DNA of 64,000 nucleotides from Kalaharituber pfeilii (taxonomy: Eukaryota; Ascomycota; Pezizomycetes; Pezizales; Pezizaceae). Of this stretch, positions 10,436 to 21,950 are shown piece by piece (within the stretch, counting starts at the first letter, position 1; every line of letters begins with the position of its first letter). The notes under the pieces were generated by a model. It did no database searches, had not been told where the DNA came from, and was given only the letters and a program-made list of their open reading frames with translations. Where the stretch lies: NCBI GenBank assembly GCA_015179045.1, contig WHUZ01000024.1:620001-684000 (forward strand). The letters are read 5' to 3'. The position numbers were made by a program, and so were the translations under genes.

Positions 10436-10592
10436 TGACAGTATATTCTTTGTCTAGAGAGTGGGATAGTGTGTTTAGGTACAGGAGCTTCATCCCACGT
10501 TTCCCTTTCCCTTCTAGGCAGTTCCCATAGCTTCCACTGCCAAGCCCACAGCTTCCATCGCCAAGCCTTCGATCATCTTCTCCTCCCCACAG
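10436..10592. repeat. Direct repeat, copy 2 (partner at 7783-7959)
   Basis: Near-identical to 7783-7959 but lacking that copy's ~20-bp pyrimidine insertion. Sequence beyond both edges does not match the first copy, so the shared block is short and sharply bounded. Confidence 0.7.
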
Positions 10593-11135
10593 TACTATAT
10601 GCCCAGAGCGGCGGCCCGAGACTATCATAGAGCCCCAAATAAAAAGCGTTCATTTGGGAGGATTATGTGTAACTTGAGATACTTGTGTTCTCCCTGGAAA
10701 CAAGCCTTGCATTTAGCGTTCCATAAATATGTATATTACAGTAATCCTGGCACGGTATTAATTGGCTCTCTATGAATCACTTCGCAGATACCCCGCGACG
10801 CCAGGCTAATTGGGGCCCATGTCTGACGGAACCGCGGTCGCAGATCCCGATGCGCTTCAGCCGTGCCCAAAGCGATGCCTTGGCGTCAGGCCGCCCTACG
10901 CAGCATCGCGCTAGCTGCGTTTGACTCACAAATGCAGTAATGAGCGATAAAGCAGGCCAGCGGCGTGCGATTGGCCCCTCCTTTAACTTCCCTCGCTTCC
11001 TCCGCCCTTCCTTCCCATCCCCACCTCTCCTGCGCTGAAGGCGAGCACTCCCAGTTGCCCCCTCCGCCTGCCCTCTCGCTCCCAACCATAGACCATAGTG
11101 CTCTTCCGATACACGGCCGAAATCCGCAAGCCAAC
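10593..11135. promoter_or_regulatory. Upstream region of the DUF2828 gene
   Basis: No gene is seen. The last ~150 bp become CT-rich (e.g. CTTCCTCCGCCCTTCC near 10997), a common feature of filamentous fungal promoters, before the start at 11136. No TATA or CCAAT box can be assigned with confidence. Confidence 0.4.
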
Positions 11136-13677
11136 ATGTCTGATACGGATACCGCCGCTGCTGCTGCGCCTCAGAAGAAAACCTCGACCATCGACTCTAC
11201 CCACCCCGTCCTCGTACCCCACTGCCCAGAGCTCTTCTACACCCCGACAAGTTCTGGGAGCATGCCCTCGCCCAGCTCGGCATCCTCGAGTTTCAAGACG
11301 ATAATGCCTCAAAAGCGGAGGCGGGGAAGCCAGTTGCTGCCCCAGCAAGCAAAATAGATGCGGAGAGCGAGTACGACCTCGTCAGCAGCATCGGGGACAT
11401 CTCCATGGTTGACGAATCCGAGACTGAGCCCGTTCCCGCACCAGCGGAAACAGCGAAGACAACGAAACCCTCGGACCCAAAACTCAATTCTCCCTTCGTC
11501 TCTGCTCTTCTAGCAGTCAAAGACGCAGGCCAAGTGTTGATGGCGCCAGAAAACATGACTCTCACGACGAACGCTATGCCGGCTCACGTCTCCACCCTTA
11601 TTCCCACCCTCGATCTCTTCAATGACCTTCAAAAGACTGCCAGTCCTGCGCAAATTCACGATCTGCTCACGCAGGCGTGGCAATTCGACCCGTTAGAGAC
11701 TCTGAAGGTGATTTTCCATTGCAGGAGCATACATCTTGGCAAGGGAGAGAGGGAACTTTTCTACAAATGCATGGGATGGTTGTCAAAGTCCGCCGGGAAG
11801 ACAGGAAAGGCTACAGTGCTGGCAAACCTACAATGGGTAGTTGATCGGACCATAACAAAGCCGAAGAAAAAGGAAGATGCGGAGAAGAAGCCAGAAGCGG
11901 TGCAGGAGCAGGAAAAGAAGGAACAGGAGGAAGAGGTTGACGAGAACGATCCGATATATTCTCATGGGTACTGGAAAGATTTATTGAACATGGTTCTATT
12001 GGAAGTCTCGGGCAGCTTTGACATCTTCGCAGATGTCCACAAGACCCTCAACCCCCCTCAAGGAAGGAGAAGCCAAACCGAATTCTCTCAGGAATACGTA
12101 ACCGTACACCTGGAGAACGAAAGCCAAAACCTACCACAGAGGAGAAAAAAGTGCTTGCAAAGGCCCAACGTCATGCGAAGGAGAAGGAGCGCCACGAGAG
12201 CTTCCTCCAAAAATTCAACGAGACCTTTTACAAACTCCTGCATCTTGCCACAGCCCGTGCTTTCGCTGCTCAGCTCGATGCCGACCTCAAGTTGCTGGAA
12301 TCCGAAGATAAAGAAAAGATGCGCAAGATTTCGTTGGCGGCAAAGTGGGCACCGTCACTGGAGAAAATCCACGACAAACATACATTCATTTGCTCATCGA
12401 TTGCAGAGTATCTGTTTCCTCCGGAACATAAGCTCGTGGCAGATTACGCCAGCGATCGCGAGACATACCTCAAGTACGCAAGAGAACACTACCGTCGACT
12501 ATATCTCTCCCCGCTCCGTAAACACCTAAATATTGTCGAGCGGGCTGTTTCTGGGAAAGCCTTCAACAATATAAACTATGGTCACATTCCATCGCAAGCG
12601 ATGGCGCGATACAAGAAGCTGTTCTGTAAGCACGACTTTGAAGGCTTCCGAAAGTTTCTAAGCAAAGTCACTCTCGGTAAAGCCAAAATCTCGGGGGCAG
12701 TGATGAGCCCGGCGGTGCTGGTACATGAGGCAGTAAACTTAAGCCAATTTCGTTCAAACTATGATCCCAAAGACGCCGAGACTCAAATGAATCGCCAGGT
12801 GCTGAACGGACAATGGGAGAGCCTCGTCCGCAGTGTAAAAGAACGCGGAACCCTCGAGAACGCGATTGCGGTGGTCGATGTCAGCGGCAGCATGAATCAT
12901 CCCAAATTCCCAGACCAAACTTGTCCAATGGACGCCGCGATTGGGCTAGGTATGCTTTTGTCCGAGACTGCGGAGGAACCATTCAAAGGGTTGATGATTA
13001 CCTTTTCGGAGACGCCGCATGTGGTGCACATAGATGGTGACGGTACGCCGAGAGACCTTTACGAGAAAGTGAAATATGTGCGCAGCTTGCCATGGGGCAT
13101 GAACACGAATTTTCTGGCGGTGTTTGAGGATCTGTTGTTGCCGCTTGCGCTCAAGCATAAGTTGACGCAAGAGCAGATGGTCAAGAAGGTGTTTGTATTT
13201 TCGGATATGCAGTTTGACCAGGCGCAGAGTTATTATCCCTCAACAAAGAATAGATGGGAGACGGGATATGAGAGGATTAAGAGGAAGTATGAGGAGCACG
13301 GGTATGAGGTGCCAGAGATGGTATATTGGAATTTGGCGTCGACAGGGGCAAGGGGGAAGCCGGTGACAGGAGAGAAGGAGGGGTGCGTGATGATGGCAGG
13401 CGGGGGTGCAGGGACGTTGAAGGCATTTTTGGAAGCGGGGTTGGGCAAGGACGAGGAAGAGGAAGAGGAAGAGGAAACAAAGGAGGAACAGGACGAGAAT
13501 GAGGAAATGGTGATATTAGGTGAGGATGGGGAGGAAATGAAGGGGGAGAAGAGGAAGAGTGGAGAAGATGCAGGTGAGGAAGGGAAGAAGAAGAAAAAGA
13601 AGAAGGTAGACCCGGTGACGGCTATGAGGAGGGTGTTGAATAATCCTGCGTATGAGGTGTTGAAGGTTGTGGGGTGA
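11136..13677 (+). CDS. DUF2828 family protein with C-terminal VWA-like domain, two apparent frameshifts
   Basis: Starts MSDTDTAAAAAPQKK at 11136. The frame breaks twice, at C runs 11242-11245 and 12052-12057; one extra C at each would give a single 847-aa frame. After the first break come FWEHALAQLG, the family-typical stretch NPxLDLFNDL-like (STLIPTLDLFNDLQKTASP), AWQFDPLETLKVIFHCRSI and YWKDLLNMVL. A charged linker follows, then a VWA/Rossmann-type domain with MIDAS motif DVSGSM (~12877), the third-loop region WGMNTNF and VFVFSDMQFD. The tail is acidic then lysine-rich (GKKKKKKKVDPVTAMRRVLNNPAYE). DUF2828 proteins are conserved in fungi and plants and resemble TROVE/Ro-type proteins; their molecular role is not established. 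No GT-AG introns explain the shifts, so assembly error or a recent pseudogene are the alternatives. Confidence 0.88.
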
Positions 13678-14271
13678 GGTTGTGAGCGGGAAGTGGGGAT
13701 GAAGATGACAACGAACGGAAAAAGAGGAGTTTGTGGAGTTTTTCTAAGGTGGATATGGGTTTAGTGTTTGGTTAGTTTTTTGGCTTTGTCTGTTTTTCGT
13801 TTTTAATTTTTTGCTCTGTGACCATGCCATCATGCATCTATGTCATTGATTTCTTCTTTCCGTGATATGATTTGTATGTACGAAGGGGATCTGAATGGAA
13901 GTTTACGGTGTGCGATGTTCATCGTACCTGCTTACTTAGTTACTTAAGTGCATGTGCGGCGTCCAAATTGAACTGAATTGATGGACAAAAAGAAAGAAGG
14001 TAAAAGCTATGATGAACGGTGGGTGGAAAAGTGCGCAAAATGCTTTTCTTTGAATGAGGACATACCCTTCCCATCGAAATGTATTGCTGTGGTAATATAT
14101 CGAAAATTGGAAGAGTGGAAAGGATAAATAGACAAGGTCGGGTGTATAAATTTTGGGCGACTGGGAATATAGGAGTCAGTGGTTGGTGGAGAGAGGAGGA
14201 GCAGGGGAGGAGGAGGGGAGGAATTTTAGTGGTGTTTTGGTGTTGGTTAGCTTACATACATGTACGAGTAT
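13678..14271. other. 3' flank of the DUF2828 gene
   Basis: T-rich sequence directly after the stop codon (TTTTTGGCTTTGTCTG, 13770s) probably holds the 3' untranslated region. Nothing else is recognised before the poly(A) insertion at 14282. Confidence 0.4.
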
Positions 14272-14309
14272 AGCCTTACATAAAAAAAAAAAAAAAAAAG
14301 CCTTACATA
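14272..14309 (+). mobile_element. Poly(A)-only insertion with 11-bp target duplication
   Basis: AGCCTTACATA occurs at 14272-14282 and again at 14299-14309, separated only by A residues (18 A in total, some shared with the duplication). A run of pure A flanked by a long perfect duplication is best explained by target-primed reverse transcription that copied only the poly(A) tail of an RNA. Confidence 0.7.
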
Positions 14310-15926
14310 CTTGCAAAGTCCGTTGCAGTATCCCCCGCATTACCCTGAAACGGGTGCATCGCTACTGGCCACCGATAAGGGTTACCCCGTCTTCAGCCTT
14401 GGGTCCCTAGCGGCGGATTGTCTATTACGAAGTAAAAATCAAATCTCGATGTCCCATATACATATTTTGTAATTGGCTCTAGGTACACGATCTCGTCACC
14501 TCAATTTCATAATCCCGATATAATGCTTAGGACGTCTAGTTTGGTCTTTTGTTCGAATCATAGTCGCAATTGCAAAGAAAAAAAAAAAAAAAAAAAAAGA
14601 AAAGAAAATATGCAGGTAGCCCCGAGCTACGGGATGGTCCTGGTTTTGTTTGGGAAACGATGGCTGGCGAAGGTTATATGGGGCAGAGCACCTGATGGGT
14701 TAGAGGAGATCAGCGGCCGGAGATGACGGGGTTGGATCACGGAGTTTTGAACTTGGCACGGACGGGTGTCGGTCAAAGGGGGGGGAATGATTGAGTCGAG
14801 GCTCGGTAAGTTGGCGGAATCGGATAAACTTAGATAATCATACTTTGGTTCGATGAGGTCTTTTTTTGTGATTTTGTATTTTGTATAGCTCGTCATGTAT
14901 TTAGCGAGACCATCAGCCTTGCTCCGTATCCTATATTTAACTACAGGTGTCCCTTATATCATACATCAAGTTAAAAAACTGGAAAATACATAGAAAAAAT
15001 TCGGAATTTGTTCTAAAGAAAAAAAAGAAGAATGAATAACTTATTTATATTTTTTACCTTTATGTGTTCTGCATACTCGTTGTCACGCATGTAGCAGAGG
15101 GTAACTAGAACAAGAAAAAAAAATTGCTTTAAGGCTCCTACCCTAAGTGACGCAATTTGATGTATCGAAGTATGTGCTACTAGTTTGGCGTTGAATGTTT
15201 TTTCACTTTCCACGTCTTACTCGCGACGTTCGGTTTATTATACCCAAGACTCCAGCTGGGTAAGTAGGTCGCAGGCCACTCGCAACCGCGGCTTCTTGTC
15301 TGTAGTCAAAGTCGTACCAGAGGGACCCTCTCTTGTATCTACAACCTCCTCATATATGTACGCTGTGGCGCACAAGATGCTCAAGTAAACCAGTCCCTCC
15401 GGCTGCTGACTTCTTCAACATACTTAGACCTATGTGTTCATGGAATGTACTTAGGCCTGGGCCGGGCAAGATATTTGGGACTCGATCTATCAAGTTTTTT
15501 TAACGAGGGAAGATCGAGGTTATAAGCTTACGGTCGAGCCTGTTAGTTTGGATAAGCCCGGGAACGCCAGGTTTTACCCAATAAGAGAAAATGTCCAATA
15601 ACCCCCACCGGCCCAATTGGCTCGGGCCGACAAAGTTAGTCCAATAAGACAGTAATTCGATATGACAAGAGAGGTTTGACTGTATGTGAAACGAGAGTAC
15701 ATAAAGTGCATAAGGCCATGTTGGTATTCTTTTAGAGAGGTGAGCCTATGAGCATGGCAAGAATGGTTATCACATGGCTTCATTCTGATTCCCGCGGTGG
15801 CGAATTGCGAGACAGTTCCTCCGATTTACAGCAGTATAAGATTGAAGTTCACGGCTGGGGATGACCAAGGCCACCTGTGATGATCAAAGGATGTGCGGTC
15901 TACAAGATGATACAGCAACTGTAGTC
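14310..15926. other. Intergenic; one possible Tc1/mariner-type terminus
   Basis: No gene. A run of 20+ A lies at ~14577-14600 without a visible duplication. Near 15645-15682 the minus strand reads CAGTCAAACCTCTCTTGTCA from a TA dinucleotide, like a Tc1/mariner/pogo end, but no matching left terminus was found. Confidence 0.35.
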
Positions 15927-16202
15927 GTTTATATATATATATATCATTACTCGTGTACTGCCCTATGGGCAATGACGAGATAATTACAAGGAGATAATGG
16001 AAAGTAACAGAAAAATATTAGAAAATAACATATTGTGAGTAAAGTCAGAGAAAATAGGTAAACGAAAATGTGTAAACCTGAGTCAAGGGAAGACTATCTC
16101 TCTATCCACTTCATCAATTCCACCAGCGGGTCCCCTTCCTCTTCCTCTGTGGCCGGGGGCCTGTATATCGCTTCCAACCCTTCTGACTACTTCCTCCTCC
16201 AT
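15927..16202 (-). mobile_element. 5'-truncated LINE 3' end (family A tail)
   Basis: Flanked by CTGTAGTC (15919-15926 and 16203-16210). On the minus strand it encodes the last residues of a LINE ORF2 (GDPLVELMKWIER, then stop), parallel to RDTLRELLEWVDR-stop in the 54.3-55.1 kb copy. The 3' end carries the family A terminal hairpin (outer arms at 15950-15954 and 15975-15979), the linker TAATGATAT and an AT-rich tail. The outer stem here is CTCGT/ACGAG instead of CTCGC/GCGAG, a compensatory change. Inactive fragment. Confidence 0.8.
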
Positions 16203-16210
16203 CTGTAGTC

Positions 16211-19200
16211 ATACAGGACACGCTTTCATATCGGTCAGCAAGCTATAGTGGTATAGCATTGCCCGAAGAGAGTTGATAGACAGAAGGAGAGAAGCTCCAG
16301 GCCGGACTGGTTGGATTGCTAGCTCGTTGGGGTCAGCTGACCGGAGTGACCGGTACCACTGCACTGCTATATGTTGTATATTGCAGTTCTGTATATCAAA
16401 ACAACATTGTTTATCCTTTACTATACTTGATCTCAACAAGAAGTATGAATCAGACACTATATATAACTTTACAGTTACCAATCTTCAGCACGAGCTATTA
16501 TTGCTTCGACTATGTAGTTTAGGACCAAGAGGTCAGAACATTCAACGTTGCCTGTCATGAGATTCATTGTGCGTACGCCAAGCAATCTCACTTCCCCCTT
16601 GCATTCTTCAAAATCGATGCTCTGCTCGAAACATCGGATGCAATTTTCTATCATATATATCCCTGGGACAAGCATGGCGTGAATTTGTGACGTGTCAGCT
16701 TTCGTGCAAGATGTGAGATCTCCCTCAACATGTGGCGATGCGCTAAATCTTGTAACCGGGCTTCGAATACCCCCTTTATGGCTTGCTTCTGAAGCTCTGG
16801 AAATTCTGTGCAGAAATTAACAAGCTTCATTTACGACCAGATGTCCTCGGAATTGCGATTGCTCAATGCAAGCCATCCTGGCGGCGGAACGTATCCTTGA
16901 AAAAAAAAAAACGTTGTTGTTCAATCGAGAGATTTGTGCCCATTTACCTTTTTGGGCAATGAAGCTTTTTTAGGCTAGATAATACTGATGAAAATGGCTA
17001 TTAGCGAACGTGCGTCGCCTTCCTTCCCGTGTCGCGTTGTTTGCGCCATCGGAAACGCGTAAAGATAATTGACAACTCACAGGTGACACCCAGCCTCCCC
17101 TTCGCAACAGCATTCTGAATCTAGTAAATTCAACGTTAATCCCCCCAAACGTCGGGTGGAGAAGATCTATCGAGGTACAATCACTCCGCAGGACCGTCAC
17201 ATACCTAGCAGTATCACATCGCAGGCGCATTACTGATACCAGCCCTTATTGCCAGTTTTAGACGTGCGGCGGGCTATTGGAGGTCGGTAGTTGGAAACAT
17301 GAGAGGCGGTTTCGAATGAGAATTGAATCCTGGTCTGTCCTCAAAACCCTTGCAACCGAAGTTCTGCTTTTAACGCCCATTCAATGCCAGCTCATCGCCC
17401 ATCTTTTCTATTCGAACTAGGTTATGTTGTTAGTTTTCCCTCTCCGGCAAAGTTTTCGTAAAAAAATACGGGAGAGGGTCAAAGCTCGATACTAGCTTGT
17501 TTTTCCTGTTTCCACCCATTGTTTGAACTTGGGCTTTGGACTGGTATCGTGAACCAGGGACAAACCAGCATGAGGCTTTCTTTCTCCAATGATTTTCATG
17601 CAATAAGGTTTTCGGATTTGACATGATCACCTTGCTGCATTTCACTGCAGATATGGCTGGCGGTTGAGATTGCCTGAAGAAGCTATCAGATCTGATTTGA
17701 GGTGTTCACAAGCCAATTATGTTCCTGAATGGCATTGAATTGATAGTCGATCAGCTACGTCGCTGCAGCCTGGATATCAGATTTATAGACGCCTCATGCG
17801 CAGGAAAATTTCCCGTCGATAAAATAACGCCTGGTTTACACGATCCACTGCCGTTGCCTATGCATTGAGAACTCGGCTTCGGCCTGCCCTTTGAGAACAA
17901 AGTCATGCTCGGAGCTAGCCGGTCAAATAGATGAATAGGATCAGAGATGTCAACCAAATGTATTGCTTACTTCATAGTTGCTTCCTGCACTACCGCCGCT
18001 GACTATCGCCACAAACAAACGCCCGTAATGAACGCAAAGAAGATTCTGTAGATCGGCATCCTGGCAGCTGGCGCGAGTTGCCGCCTTCCAGTCTTTTCCA
18101 CGGCCCCCGCATAGTCGTCATCTTATTCCCCATTGGTTGATTTCCGGTAATTCCGGAATCAATTCTACATTTCATCTTTCTAGCTTCTTGTGGTACTGTT
18201 CACAAATTCCCTTCTCCAGATCCCAGGTATTTGGTTCAGTTTACTAGACAATTCCTCAGGGGAAATGAGATTTGTGTTTTTACTCTTCTAGAAAGAGCGG
18301 ACATTGGTGTTAAGGATCCATGCCGCCGCGCTGGAAAATTAGTCATAGAAACAAAATGAAATAAACAAATTGCGAATCTCGCAGCGGAGATTGAAGTTCT
18401 AGGTATACCAATTAATTGACTGTTTAGTATTGAAGGTATTGTTTAGGCGTACTACGCGGCACATCAACCGCCAATTTGCTAGCTACCCGAACCACGCACA
18501 GATAATCTCACACGCCATCCATCTGCGAATTGGTTCAACCCGAATTGATGCAAGCAAACCCTGTTGATCCCCTTGCGGAGAGCCATACAAGGGATAGCCT
18601 CCTCTCTTCACAGCCCGTATTGGTAAGATGCCGCAGTCCTGAGAAACATGGATAATCCAAACGGATGTTCAGGGGAAGGCTGACCAAGTAAATTGTTTTT
18701 TTTACGGCAAAGTCTGTATCGCAAGCTGAAGCTGGGGGGGTGCCGTCGGTCGCTGGACACAAACCGGCCTGCGGGAAGAGAGATCACATCACATCGCATC
18801 GCATGGCATGGCATAATCGCAGCCCTCGAAAGCAGATACTGTAACCGTATAGGATACTCGATGCTTGAATGTTTTCTGAAGTTGCGTTTGTGGTTGGTTG
18901 CAAAAATTCAACTTTCAGCTTCCACAGGAGTTATTGACTTGGAAAGTAAAAACTCTAAATTAGGCGAGCCCCCCCCCAAAAAATGCCGCTGCTCAGACAT
19001 TGCACTGGAGACGAGGCTAGCTCATGGGTCAGACGCAACAAACAAAACAAACGAAACGACAGAAACGTTTGATTGACAGAACGCTTGTTTCCTTTTTTTG
19101 CCCAGAAGCGGGCAGAAAAACGTCGGGCCCATTAAATGAAAGAAATCAAACGGGAGATTAAGCAAAAATCGAGAAAATAAATTCCCCCCTTTGTGCTCTG

Positions 19201-21950
19201 ATTTTTGCCCTCCCACCCCTTTTTTTTTTTTTTTTTAGGGCACTTGTTTCAACTCCAGAACCAAACAAAATAAACTTGCCCGCCTAATTTGGAGAATCCT
19301 TTTTTTTTCGATAATCTTTGGAATTTTCCATGTATAATTTATTGGAGTTTCCCCACTTTTGCCAAAAATCGCAATAATACTGTGTACTGAACGAGCCTCA
19401 TGCCCTTAGCGCCCAGTAGGCGCTATTGCTCTAATTGTATATTAACCTGCAATTTCCGGGAGATTGGTCTCTTCATTTCATTGGTGCTTGGGAACACAAA
19501 TACAGCCTACCAGTAAAAAAATGGTGTTGATATATTAAAAAGATATGCGATAATGCACGCAATGATACCATAGCAGGCCCATGTAGAATTTTCATGGAGA
19601 TGGGAGAGTGCATCTGGATAGCGGGGTGGTTGCCCCAACCAAGCAGAGATATGGAAAAATTGTACTACGTAAATATTGGAATTTTGTACATATTGGATTT
19701 CAATTTTTTTTCTTTTAATGCTTACGGACGAATAAAAATCTTTCGATCTCCTCGCAAGGAAAGGGCCCCTCGTATCAGCACAAGATTTTTTCGAGGGGAG
19801 GAAAAGCAAGGGTTCAATGATTTTTTACTTTAGCGAACAGTCCTATTGCTTTCGCTCTGTATCTATTGCCCTGCATCATATTTAGGAAGTTCTTCAATTA
19901 TCTTGTTTTTTCTGCGCAGACCCCCGCCCTGCAACCCCCACCTCTATGATACTGTAGCTACCCCACCTCAACTCGTCTCACTCGTATTTGCGCTAGCCTG
20001 CGGCCAATCATTATACCGTTGTTAGACTGCGAATCATGTTTTTTTGTTTTTATTTTTTTCCATCGAATGTTTAGATGAACTCGCGCAAAACATGCGTAGG
20101 ATTTGCTATTGATCACCTTAGAAGTTCTCGCATCAGCTTTTGTGGTACGAGGAGAGGAAGGTTGCAGGTGTGGCGTTGTGGGTTTGTTTGGTTAGTTGGG
20201 TACGGGTAGACCACTCATGGCTGGCTACATTCAAAATTCAGAAGCTGGGGAGATCCAAAGCTCATGTGAAGGGTAGCTACTGATTGAAATGCGCTTTTTC
20301 CTATCAAGCAGGTATTCCTGTATATGCGATATCTATGCATACCCGAGCACACATTTGCATAAAAACAAAAAGAAGATTTGGTGCTGTTTGTTGGAAAGAA
20401 TAATAGCGTCGCGCGGTATGAACGCATGCAGAGTCTTATTCGCTGATATATACAGTAACGTCATGATTAACGCGCGCGTGATTGGTTTTTTTTTTTGTGT
20501 GTGGGGTTTTTTTTTTTTTTTTTTTTGTTTGCAAAGGTCAAACGATTCGAAAATATTGCGGGGTTGTATTTGTATGATATCGGGGACCAGATGAGCCGGA
20601 TGAGGAGGGGTACATAGGTATAGTAATTATTGTGACATGATCAGATCAAACATGGTGAAGGGGGGGAGGGTGGAATGGAAAACCCGGGATGGGGGAAGCG
20701 AGCACGTGGTCCAGCCACAAAGGAATGTATGACCCATCTTGGTAATATAAAGATGCTGTTTTCTTTAATTGGTAGCAAAGAACGCCTCAATCAACTAAAA
20801 TAAGAACGTTGTAGGTATAAATTCTATTCGAGGGATGCAGGTGCATATTTTATGCAGGAACAGAAAAAAAAAAAACCAGAACCTTCAAACCAAGTTTCCC
20901 ACCACGCTAGGAGCTTGTGTAGCTTAGGGCGAGCATTCGTTGGATATGGGATGGGAATGTAATGGTGCATAGCTGAAGACGATAGGTTGAATACAGATGG
21001 AACCTTGAAAGGTTGACAGCGGGGGGGTGGGTGGGCGACAGTTTGAATCAAGAGATCGGAAGCATTTGATAGTTACATATCAGTGACGCGCACTGGAATT
21101 TGTCTCATCGGCGACGTATGCTACGTAAACTCAACAAATTTAGGTTATAGATCTCGGTGTCAGTTAAATTCCATATACCTCAAAAAGTAGCCCATATTCA
21201 ATTGTACGGATGGTTTCTGTTGGGCGCGGCGTATAGTACATTCCAGAATAGGATATCCTCGAGTTCGATGATGATGATGATGATGATGATGATGTGTCCC
21301 GCACTTCTCCACTGGGGTGACTGTGACAAGAGACATCTTTTTTGATACCGATATAGACCGACCGCCATGCTCCCGTGCTAAAGTTGCCTCATTTGGCAAT
21401 TGGATTCCTTTTAAGGAGTTTGTTGCTGGCAAGATGGTACTAGTAATGTATACCAGCAGCAGCAGCGCCAGCATATATAAATCCTCGGAGGAAAAAAAAA
21501 GACAACTATACCTGTGACAACTTTCGGCGAGAGTTACAAGTATGTAGTATCCGTGGTTATCCTCTTGGGCGGGCAGGTTACGTTGGCGATGCAGGTTTTT
21601 TTTTTTCGTTACGGTTTGGCATGTTGCGAGTTGCATGCCTAGCTTGGCATGGACTGTGAGTGGACAGGGGGGAAGGTGCGGAAGACTTGTCTCCATTGGG
21701 GGACGCAGGTGCAGCATGCAAATTGTCTGGGTGGAGGCAAGGATTGCAAGGGACGTATGCAAAAAGGTTAGAGTGCCCAGTTAACCTTTGTTGGCTTTTG
21801 CGGAGCCGGCCACACCGGGACGAGGGTGAGGTGCCTAGCATAGGTGCTCCGGCCTGCTACTAGTATGTAGTAGTAGTAGAGTAGAAGGCAGCCAGAGTTG
21901 CCCCTCGGCGCGGGGAAAGGGCATGGCCACCCGCGCAATACTCTAGCATC
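16211..21950. other. Gene-poor region with simple repeats
   Basis: No coding region is supported. It holds homopolymer runs (T18 near 19219, two T runs near 20487-20525), a (GAT)9 microsatellite at 21267-21294 and short CATCG/CATGG slippage near 18786. Open frames of up to 200 aa (minus 21160-21762) are low-complexity or lack any family signal. Confidence 0.4.
21267..21294. repeat. (GAT)9 microsatellite
   Basis: Nine uninterrupted GAT units in non-coding sequence. Confidence 0.95.

Noticed and set aside
11240..12060. Introns as the cause of the DUF2828 frame changes
   Set aside because: No GT...AG pair of workable length fits, whereas one missing C in a C run at each site restores family-typical sequence.
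17285..17400. Possible tRNA on the minus strand (TGGCATTGAATGG and GATTCAATTC box-like motifs)
   Set aside because: T arm and acceptor do not pair; boxes are poor and there is no terminator.
21160..21762. 200-aa minus-strand open frame
   Set aside because: Contains the (GAT)9 microsatellite as poly-His and has no family signal.
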